Source of the DNA: Pseudomonas japonica
GTDB lineage: Bacteria > Pseudomonadota > Gammaproteobacteria > Pseudomonadales > Pseudomonadaceae
Length of the DNA stretch: 41,272 nt
Direction of reading: 5' to 3'
NCBI RefSeq assembly: GCF_900188455.1
Contig: NZ_FZOL01000037.1
Coordinates: 1-41,272, forward strand
Under the pieces are notes generated by a model that worked only from the letters and a program-made list of their open reading frames with translations, had not been told where the DNA came from and made no database searches. The translations under genes were made by a program, and so were the position numbers. Each line of letters opens with the position of its first letter. Position 1 is the first letter of the stretch. This document shows positions 31,296-37,755 of this stretch, one piece after another.

Positions 31296-32405
31296 ATGCG
31301 CAAACTGCTTTCCGGCGCCCTGGCGCTTGTCCTGCTCGCCACCCTGGGTGGCTACCTGCTCTGGGCCGACCAGCGTCCCGAGGGCCATTACCTGTCCGAC
31401 CTGCGCGTCGAACTGGTCCTCGACCAGGGCCTGCCCAGCGGCCAGGGCAACCTGCTGGGCATCGAGCCACTGCTCTACCCCGGCGACTACCAGAACCTCA
31501 CCCGCCTGCACCGCAAGCTCGCCGCCTACCTGGAACAGGCGCGGGTCAAGGGCCTGGTCAACGAGCGCACGGTGGTGATCCTCCCCGAGCACATCGGTAC
31601 CTGGCTGTGGACCCGTGGCGAAAAGCGCGAGATGTACCAGGTCACCCGCCTGCGCGAGGCGTACCAGTGGCTGGAGCTGAGCAACCCGCTGCGCTATGGC
31701 CTGGCGATGCTCAATGCCGAGGGCGACGACCGCCGCTCGGACGCCCACCTGCGCATGAAGGCCGGGCAGATGGCCGCCGACTACCAGAAACTGTTCGGCG
31801 ACCTGGCCAGGGAGTTCGGCGTGACCCTGGTGGCCGGCTCGATCGTCCTGCCCGAGCCCTACCTCGACCATGGCGTACTGCGCACCGGCTCCGGCGCCCT
31901 GTACAACAGCAGCCTGGTGTTCGCCAGCACGGGCGCGGTGCTGGGCGAAGTGCAGCGCCAGCAGTACCCGGACAGCAACGTCCGGCGCTTCATCGAAGCC
32001 GGCACCGCGCACCCGCCGCAGGTGGTGGAAACCCCGGCCGGGCGCCTTGGCGTACTGCTCGGCAGCGACGGTTGGTATCCCGCAAGCTACCAGGGTCTGG
32101 CCAGCCAGGACGCGCAGATCATCGCCAACCCGGCCTTCGTCGGCAGTTGGCACGGGCCATGGCGCGGCAACCGGCACCAGCCGCGGGCGGCGGACCTGCT
32201 GCTGCAGCCCGGCGAAATGAGCGAGGAACAGGCCTGGTATCGCCTCAGCGAAAGCACCGTGCCCGCCGGCGTTGCCAGCATGAGCGTGTTCCTGCGCGGA
32301 CAGTTCTGGGAAATACGCGGCGAAGGCCTGGGCTTCGCCAACCTCAACGGCCTGTACCATGCCAGCGCCAGCCGTGGCGCGCGGCTGCTCAACCTGTGGC
32401 TGTAG
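31296..32405 (+). CDS. Cysteine-less nitrilase-superfamily protein, membrane-anchored or exported
   Basis: 369 residues from ATG 31296; a GTG five codons earlier is possible. An N-terminal hydrophobic helix (about 4-22) indicates export or a membrane anchor. The body has the carbon-nitrogen hydrolase layout: glutamate motif ILPEHIG (E98), LVAGSIVLPEP, LYNSSLVFASTGAVLGEVQRQQYP where the catalytic lysine is expected, and ETPAGRLGVLLGSDGWYP where active enzymes have CYD. The catalytic cysteine position holds Gly-Ser and the whole protein has no cysteine, so amidase or nitrilase chemistry by thioester is ruled out. The lysine is also replaced (QRQQ). It may be a binding or structural pseudoenzyme. 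The next gene, an AraC regulator, starts 4 bp after its stop. Confidence 0.8.
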   Translation: MRKLLSGALALVLLATLGGYLLWADQRPEGHYLSDLRVELVLDQGLPSGQGNLLGIEPLLYPGDYQNLTRLHRKLAAYLEQARVKGLVNERTVVILPEHIGTWLWTRGEKREMYQVTRLREAYQWLELSNPLRYGLAMLNAEGDDRRSDAHLRMKAGQMAADYQKLFGDLAREFGVTLVAGSIVLPEPYLDHGVLRTGSGALYNSSLVFASTGAVLGEVQRQQYPDSNVRRFIEAGTAHPPQVVETPAGRLGVLLGSDGWYPASYQGLASQDAQIIANPAFVGSWHGPWRGNRHQPRAADLLLQPGEMSEEQAWYRLSESTVPAGVASMSVFLRGQFWEIRGEGLGFANLNGLYHASASRGARLLNLWL

Positions 32406-32409
32406 GCGC

Positions 32410-33450
32410 ATGAGCCGGCCACGGGTGCGCCTGGGTGATCTCTCGGTCGGTTTCATCCAGAGCCTGGAAATGGCCCTGGACGAGCTCGGCCAGGACCCCG
32501 CGCCGCTGCTGCAGCGCTACGGCCTGACCCCGCAGCGCCTCGCCGAACCGGGCGCCCGCCTGTCGATCCCGCGCTACATGCACCTGGGCCACGCGGCCAT
32601 CGAACAATGCCGCGAACCGGCGCTGGGCCTGCGCATGGGCCGCCTGAGCCGCCTCGGCCAGGCCGGCCTGGCGGGCGTCAGCGCGGCCCAGGCGCCGACC
32701 CTCGGCGAGGCCGCGCGCACCCTGCTGCGCTTCGAGCCGCTGTACGCCGCCAACTACCGTGGGCAATCCAGCTTCGAGGAAGACAGCCAGGGCGCCTGGC
32801 TGCGGTTCTATTCCATCAGCCCGTACAACGCCTACAACCGCTTCGTCGTGGATTCGCTGCTCTCGGGCTGGCTGGCGCAGCTGGCGGACCTGGTCGGCCA
32901 GCCGGTGCAGGCCGAGCGCATCGAGATCGAATTCGACAGCCCGGCCTATGCCGAGCGCTATCAGCCGTTGAGCGTGACCCCAGTGCAGTTCGGCGCGCCG
33001 ACCAACCGCCTGCGCCTGAGCCGCGCCACCCTCGACCTGCGCAACCCGGCGCACTGCCCGAGTACCTGGCGGCACCTGCTGCAGCTGTGCGAGCAGGAAC
33101 TGCTCGAACGCACCCGGGTTCGCAGCCTGGGCGAGCGCATCGTCCATCTGCTCGGGCCGCTGCTCAATGGTGGACGCGAGCCGGACCTGGAAGAAGTGGC
33201 GCGGCGCCTGCAACTGCCGACCTGGACCTTGCGGCGCAAGCTCGCCGAGGAAGGCACCCAGTTCCGCGCGATTCTCAACGACACGCGGCGGGATCTGGCG
33301 ATGAGTTATATCCGCGATACCGAGCTGGCGTTCGGCGAGATCGCCTATCTGCTGGGGTTTGCCTCGGCGGAGGCGTTCCAGCGTGCGTTCAAGCGCTGGA
33401 GCGGGGTGACGCCGGGGGAGTTTCGGCGTAGTCAGCGGCGGGTGGGGTAG
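32410..33450 (+). CDS. AraC family transcriptional regulator (OruR-like class)
   Basis: 346 residues from ATG 32410, 4 bp after the preceding stop, so probably co-transcribed with the pseudo-nitrilase gene. The N-terminal arabinose-binding-like domain includes LEMALDELGQDPAPLLQRYGL and ALGLRMGRLSRLGQAG. The C-terminal AraC domain has EEVARRLQLPTWTLRRKLAEEGTQFRAIL and LAFGEIAYLLGFASAEAFQRAFKRWSGVTPGEFR. It is the same class as the pair at 14549-16653 but clearly separate. OruR, the ornithine regulator of P. aeruginosa, belongs to this class; I cannot confirm orthology. The target may be its own operon. Confidence 0.85.
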   Translation: MSRPRVRLGDLSVGFIQSLEMALDELGQDPAPLLQRYGLTPQRLAEPGARLSIPRYMHLGHAAIEQCREPALGLRMGRLSRLGQAGLAGVSAAQAPTLGEAARTLLRFEPLYAANYRGQSSFEEDSQGAWLRFYSISPYNAYNRFVVDSLLSGWLAQLADLVGQPVQAERIEIEFDSPAYAERYQPLSVTPVQFGAPTNRLRLSRATLDLRNPAHCPSTWRHLLQLCEQELLERTRVRSLGERIVHLLGPLLNGGREPDLEEVARRLQLPTWTLRRKLAEEGTQFRAILNDTRRDLAMSYIRDTELAFGEIAYLLGFASAEAFQRAFKRWSGVTPGEFRRSQRRVG

Positions 33451-33506
33451 AGGGGGATTGGGGTGTGGGGATTGGGGTGCCTGTCGTGAGGGTTGTGGCG
33501 CTCTTG

Positions 33507-33862
33507 AGATCGAGCGCCGCCCGCGCGGCGCTTCGCGAGCAAGCTCGCTCCCACAGTCTGTTGCAACGTACCTATGTCAGTCAGGCCATGGTTGACCGCC
33601 TCGTTAGTACGACGCGACATCAAGTGATCCAAATGGCCTCTCTGCTGACACCAGCCATGCACCAAGGCTGACAACCCTAATCCCACAGGCCATGGCGCGT
33701 TGCAACAGACTGTGGGAGCGAGCTTGCTCGCGAAGCGCCGTGCGGACGGCGCTCGATCTTGAGGGCGCTAGAAGGGTGTCGTCATGCACAGCGATGCGCC
33801 GCGCGGGCGGCGCTCGATCTCAAGGGCGCTGCAACACTCAAGACAGACACCTGGCAGCCTTG
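33507..33862. repeat. Composite REP-type repeat, copy B (complete)
   Basis: Left arm 33507-33568 and right arm 33698-33759 are inverted copies differing at 2 of 62 positions. They flank a 129-bp linker that begins and ends near AGGCCATGG and is shared with copies A and C. After the right arm comes a tail (about 33785-33862) with GCGATGCGCCGCGCGGGCGG and AAGACAGACACCTGGCAGCC, also shared. The arms contain the usual Pseudomonas REP core TGTGGGAGCGAGC/GCTCGCGAAGC. No coding frame is conserved between copies. Confidence 0.88.
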
Positions 33863-33887
33863 ACGCAACCCCCGCCAATCCCCCAAT

Positions 33888-33917
33888 AAAAAAGGGCCAG
33901 TGCAATCACTGGCCCTT
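33888..33917 (-). terminator. Rho-independent terminator of the 28-codon gene
   Basis: AAGGGCCAGTG (33892-33902) pairs perfectly with CACTGGCCCTT (33907-33917) and is followed on the minus strand by six Ts. It lies 27 bp beyond the stop of the small ORF. Confidence 0.9.
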
Positions 33918-33943
33918 CTACTTCAAAACCTGCCGAGCGCCAC

Positions 33944-34030
33944 TCACAGCTCGGTCGCATCGTCCGCCGGCTCTGGCACATCCAGCTCCGCGGCGTGGAA
34001 TTCGAGAAGTTCTTCTTGATAATCGTCCAT
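33944..34030 (-). CDS. Very small acidic protein, 28 residues
   Basis: An ORF from ATG 34030 to TGA 33944, too short for usual gene finders. It has a GGAG ribosome site 7 bp before the ATG and a strong terminator 27 bp after the stop, so it forms a complete single-gene unit. The product starts MDDYQEELLEF and ends DDATEL; it has 11 acidic residues, no basic residue except one His, and a likely amphipathic helix followed by a VPEPADD tail. I do not recognise a family. It could be a small regulator or protein partner. The mirror reading, a non-coding small RNA ending at the terminator, is not excluded. Confidence 0.6.
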   Translation of the reverse strand: MDDYQEELLEFHAAELDVPEPADDATEL

Positions 34031-34160
34031 CGTCTGCTCCGTGTTTTCGTTCTGTTCGTGTCTGATTCCTGACTCACCCTAAAGTGCACCGGTGAAGGAA
34101 AAATGACAACAACGTGTAGGAAAATAAACGTAGCAGGTGTAACAGGATTTATCCCGCGGG

Positions 34161-35090
34161 CTAGAGCGCCGACGCCGGTGCAGCGTCGCTCGGCGCAGGC
34201 GGTGCGTCCACGGCCGGTACGCTGGTGACCGGGGCGACCGGCTCGGTCACCGCCGGGGTGGTCGTCTCGGGTGCAGTCGGTGCCACCGCTTCGGCGCTGA
34301 TCGGCGCGGCCTCGGCCGGCGGCGCGAGCGGTTGCGAACCCTGGCTGTCGTCCACCACCGGCGCCGCCTGGGTTTCCGCCACCGGAGCAGCTACAGGTAC
34401 GGGCGCAGGTGCAGGCGCGGCTTCGACCACCGTCGGGGCGACCGCTTCAGGCTGTGGCGCAACCAGGGCAGCCGGCGCGGCACTGGCGCTTTCCGGCACC
34501 CCCAGCTCGGCGGCGGGCTTCGCCGGCGCGGCGGCTTCGGGCGCGGCGGCCTTGTTCTTCGGCTCCGGCGGCAGGAAGCTCTCCACCAGGGCGAAGTAGC
34601 GCTCGTAGAACTTGGCCGAGGTCACGGTCTCGCTGGCCACCTTGACCATGGAGTCGTCGGTGGAGCCGATCGGCATCGACACCGAACCCAGCACGCCCAC
34701 CCCCAGGCTCGCCGAGGTGTTGGACTTCTTCAGCGCGTAGCGATCCTGCAGGGCGTTGGCAAATACCGTGGAACGCTTGCTGCCACCCATGTCGTCGGCG
34801 CAGACGATGTTGAAGGTGATCTGCAGATGGCTTTCGCCGGTCTGCTGGAAGCTCTTGTTGCCGTTGACCTGGCCCTTGTCGGCCGAGGTGATGATGTAGC
34901 CCTGGCTCAGCAGCGCGCGGCGCGCGGCTTCGCAGGAGCCGGACTCGCTGACCGGAAAGCTGCGGGAGAAGGTGCCGGAATCATCGAAGTTCTCGTGTTC
35001 GTAGATGGCTGCCTTCTTCGAGGAACAGCCGGCGACACCCGTCAGCACAAGGGCCAGCCCGAGTGCAACGCGGACGGTGGACTTTGACAT
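34161..35090 (-). CDS. DUF2242 family lipoprotein with Ala/Pro-rich tail
   Basis: A 309-residue protein. The lipoprotein signal peptide ends in LTGVAGC, so Cys22 would be lipidated and the protein anchored to a membrane. The DUF2242-type domain covers about 25-175 (YEHENFDDSGTFSRSFPVSESGSCEAARRALLSQGYII, then FNIVCADDMGGSKRSTVFANALQDRYALKKS). Residues 180-309 are a low-complexity Ala/Pro/Val/Glu tail, probably a flexible periplasmic extension. The function of the family is unknown. It is transcribed divergently from pvdE. Confidence 0.85.
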   Translation of the reverse strand: MSKSTVRVALGLALVLTGVAGCSSKKAAIYEHENFDDSGTFSRSFPVSESGSCEAARRALLSQGYIITSADKGQVNGNKSFQQTGESHLQITFNIVCADDMGGSKRSTVFANALQDRYALKKSNTSASLGVGVLGSVSMPIGSTDDSMVKVASETVTSAKFYERYFALVESFLPPEPKNKAAAPEAAAPAKPAAELGVPESASAAPAALVAPQPEAVAPTVVEAAPAPAPVPVAAPVAETQAAPVVDDSQGSQPLAPPAEAAPISAEAVAPTAPETTTPAVTEPVAPVTSVPAVDAPPAPSDAAPASAL

Positions 35091-35228
35091 TGCAGATCCT
35101 GGAAGGGAAAAACGATCGGCGCCTATTGTGCAACACCTGGCCGGGCACTGAAACCGCCTGGCGCAGAATCAGCGACGGAATTCATCCCGCCGACGCACGG
35201 CACCCGGCCAGGCGCGGCGCGCCCGCGC

Positions 35229-35252
35229 TAAATTTCCGTCCGGCGGGATCGT
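35229..35252 (+). promoter_or_regulatory. PvdS iron-starvation box upstream of pvdE
   Basis: TAAAT (35229-35233), 16 bases, then CGT (35250-35252) match the known PvdS sigma-factor promoter TAAAT-N16/17-CGT. It lies 84 bp before the pvdE ATG. Confidence 0.75.
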
Positions 35253-35336
35253 CCTCTCCCTGACGGCAAAACCCCCTTTGTCCGCACTGCGAACGGCAAC
35301 CCTGAACGAGGCGGCCATGACCCGAGAGACGACAGC

Positions 35337-37001
35337 ATGACCCTCAACACCGAAAGCCTGGCCCGGGAAACCCTGCGCATCCTCAAGCCCTACTGGTGGC
35401 TGGTGGCGCTCTCCACGGCGCTGGGGATCGTCAGCGGCCTGAGCGTGACCGGCCTGCTGGCCACCATCAACAACGCCATGGCCCAGCCCGAGGGACCGGG
35501 CGTCGAAACCGCGCTGCTGTTCGCCGGGCTGTGCGTCCTCACCCTCGCCTGCTCCACCGTCTCCAGCCTGATGAGCAACAAGGTCGGCCAGCGCGTGGTC
35601 ACCAACCTGCGCCGCGAACTGGCGGCGAAGATCCTCGTCGCACCCATCGAGCAGCTCGAACGCTACCGCTCGCACCGGCTGATCCCGGTACTGCTCAACG
35701 ACGTCACCACCCTGAGCAACTTCGCCCTGTCGGTGGCGCCGATGGTCATCGCCTTCACCGTGACCCTCGGCTGCCTCAGCTACCTGGCCTTCCTGTCCTG
35801 GCAGATCCTGGTCCTGACCGTGCTCACCGTGGTCATCGGCAGTGGCGCGCAGTTCCTCGCGCACCGGCTCGGCATGCGCAGCATCCTCGACGCCCGCGAC
35901 GGCGAGGACGAACTGCAGAAGCACTACCAGGCGATGTCCGCCGGCGCCAAGGAACTGCGCATCCAGCGCAAGCGCCGCCAGCACCTGCTCGACGAGCAGA
36001 TCTTCGCCACCACCGAACGCATCTGCACCTCGAACATCCGCGCGGCGAACATCTTCGTCAGCGCCGAGACCTTCGGCTCGATGCTGTTCTTCGCCGTGAT
36101 CGGCATCGCCATCGCCTTCCAGGCCCTGTGGCCGAGCAGCGACAAGACCGTGCTCGGCGGCTTCGTCCTGGTCATGCTGTACATGAAGGGCCCGCTGGAG
36201 CGCCTGGTGACCTCGCTGCCGATCATCTCGCGGGCGAAGATCGCCTTGGGCCGCATCGCCGAACTGTCGTGGAAGTTCTCCTCGCCGGAACCGCACCTGC
36301 TGGTCAAGGACCGTCCTTCGAGCCTCGGCAGCATGCACACCCTGGAACTGCGCCAGGCACGCTACGACTACCCGCGGGTGGAAGGCGTCGAGTCGTTCCA
36401 CCTCGGCCCGATCGATCTGCGCATCAAGCAGGGCGACATCGTCTTCATCGTCGGCGAGAACGGTGGCGGCAAGACCACCCTGATCAAGCTGCTGCTGGGC
36501 CTGTACACCCCGCAACAGGGCGAGATCCTGTTCAACGGCGAGGTGCTTGCGCCCGAGCAACTGGACGACTACCGCCAGCTGTTCACCACCATCTTCGCCG
36601 ACTACTACCTGTTCGACGATCCGTTGCCCGGCGACGCGCCGCTGGCGGCGGACGCCGGCAAGTACCTGGAGCGCCTGGACATCGCGCACAAGGTCAGCAT
36701 CCGCGACGGCGCCTTCACCACCACCGACCTGTCCACCGGCCAGCGCAAGCGCCTGGCGCTGATCAACGCCTGGCTCGACGAGCGCCAGCTGCTGGTCTTC
36801 GACGAGTGGGCCGCCGACCAGGACCCGGCCTTCCGCCGGGTGTTCTACACCGAACTGCTGCCGGAGCTGAAGCAGCAGGGCAAGACCATCATCGTGATCT
36901 CCCACGACGACCGCTATTTCCCAGTCGCTGATCAGTTGGTGCGCATGGAGGGGGGGCGTATCAGTGTCGAGCAGGTGGGTTCGGAGCAGGCGATTGCCTG
37001 A
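35337..37001 (+). CDS. pvdE: Cyclic-peptide/pyoverdine precursor ABC exporter (inner membrane)
   Basis: A 554-residue fused ABC transporter, the size of PvdE (about 550). The membrane domain with about six TMs (20-310) is followed by the nucleotide-binding domain. Walker A is GENGGGKTT at 373-381, signature LSTGQRKRL at 465-473 and Walker B LLVFDE at 485-490. PvdE moves acylated ferribactin, the pyoverdine precursor, from cytoplasm to periplasm; close relatives export other cyclic lipopeptides. A PvdS-type box upstream and the fpvA-like gene downstream support the pyoverdine reading. The biosynthetic NRPS genes are not in the window. No intrinsic terminator follows; repeat copy C begins 60 bp on. 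Confidence 0.87.
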   Translation: MTLNTESLARETLRILKPYWWLVALSTALGIVSGLSVTGLLATINNAMAQPEGPGVETALLFAGLCVLTLACSTVSSLMSNKVGQRVVTNLRRELAAKILVAPIEQLERYRSHRLIPVLLNDVTTLSNFALSVAPMVIAFTVTLGCLSYLAFLSWQILVLTVLTVVIGSGAQFLAHRLGMRSILDARDGEDELQKHYQAMSAGAKELRIQRKRRQHLLDEQIFATTERICTSNIRAANIFVSAETFGSMLFFAVIGIAIAFQALWPSSDKTVLGGFVLVMLYMKGPLERLVTSLPIISRAKIALGRIAELSWKFSSPEPHLLVKDRPSSLGSMHTLELRQARYDYPRVEGVESFHLGPIDLRIKQGDIVFIVGENGGGKTTLIKLLLGLYTPQQGEILFNGEVLAPEQLDDYRQLFTTIFADYYLFDDPLPGDAPLAADAGKYLERLDIAHKVSIRDGAFTTTDLSTGQRKRLALINAWLDERQLLVFDEWAADQDPAFRRVFYTELLPELKQQGKTIIVISHDDRYFPVADQLVRMEGGRISVEQVGSEQAIA

Positions 37002-37060
37002 GGTGGGGGGCGGCGGGGGGCGCATCGCGAGCGCATGACGACAGCCTTCCAGCGCCCTCA

Positions 37061-37432
37061 AGATCGAGCGCCGTCCGCACGGCGCTTCGCGACGGTTCGG
37101 CGCTCCGACAAGCTCGCTCCCACAGTTTGCTGCAACGAACCTATGTCTGATAGGCCATGGTTGTCCGCCTTGTTTGTACGACGCGATATCAAGTCGGGCC
37201 CAACAGCCTCCCCGCAATAATTCGCCAAGCACCAAGGGCTGACAACCCAAATCCCACAGGCCATGGCGCGTTGCAACAGACTGTGGGAGCGAGCTCGCTC
37301 GCGAAGCGCCGTGCGGACGGCGCTCGATCTGAAGGGCGCTACAAGAACATCGTCATGCACAGCGATGCGCCGCGCGGGCGGCGCTCGATCTTCAGGGCGC
37401 TGCAAGGCTCAAGACAGGCACCTGGCGGCCTA
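37061..37432. repeat. Composite REP-type repeat, copy C (complete, left arm with insertion)
   Basis: Right arm 37269-37330 is the 62-bp form seen in copy B. Left arm 37061-37137 is its inverse with about 15 extra bases (around GACGGTTCGGCGCTCCGA). The linker 37138-37268 carries the shared blocks AGGCCATGGTTGTCCGCC, GTACGACGCGATATCAAG and GGCTGACAACCC, and the tail ends in AAGACAGGCACCTGGCGGCC. It fills most of the 754-bp gap between pvdE and fpvA; 37433-37577 shows nothing further. Confidence 0.88.
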
Positions 37433-37577
37433 CATGCAATTCCCCGACAAGCCTTCAACGATCTGTAGACCCCTATCCCAGCGCCAACCCACAGGCGCCA
37501 TAAAAACGACGAAAACCCCAACAAATCCGGGCCTTTCGCCGATTCCCGCAAAAAACAGTGAAATGTGAAAAATTGGT

Positions 37578-37601
37578 TAAATAACTTCAATTCCCATTCG
37601 T
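37578..37601 (+). promoter_or_regulatory. PvdS iron-starvation box upstream of fpvA
   Basis: TAAAT (37578-37582), 16 bases, then CGT (37599-37601), the same pattern as before pvdE. It lies 154 bp before the fpvA ATG, leaving a long leader. Confidence 0.75.
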
Positions 37602-37755
37602 ACAGCTAGAGACGAATGACCGCCACGTCCGGTTTTTCGCCAGAGGTTCCCGGGGAGATTCCGGCCGGCCGCGAGGCCCGCCGACTGCATTGGGCGCAGC
37701 CTGCAACGGGAACGCTTCATCCACTGTCGATACCTACTAGAAGAGTTTTCCGCCA

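Noticed and set aside
29151..32456. 1101-codon minus-strand open frame opposite lvaR and the nitrilase-like gene
   Set aside because: It is antisense to genes with clear domain motifs. The translation is rich in Q, A, G, H and R with no fold features, as expected from the third-position GC bias of the true genes.
33838..34089. 83-codon minus-strand ORF overlapping the 28-codon gene in another frame
   Set aside because: It would be translated through the strong terminator at 33888-33917, and its start lacks a good ribosome site; the 28-codon frame has both signals in place.
35169..37250. 693-codon minus-strand frame across pvdE and repeat copy C
   Set aside because: It crosses repeat sequence and is antisense to pvdE motifs.
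33507..37432. CRISPR-like or integron-like array from the repeated sequences
   Set aside because: The repeats are few, long, inverted and unevenly spaced, with a conserved linker and no unique spacers; no cas or integrase gene is present.
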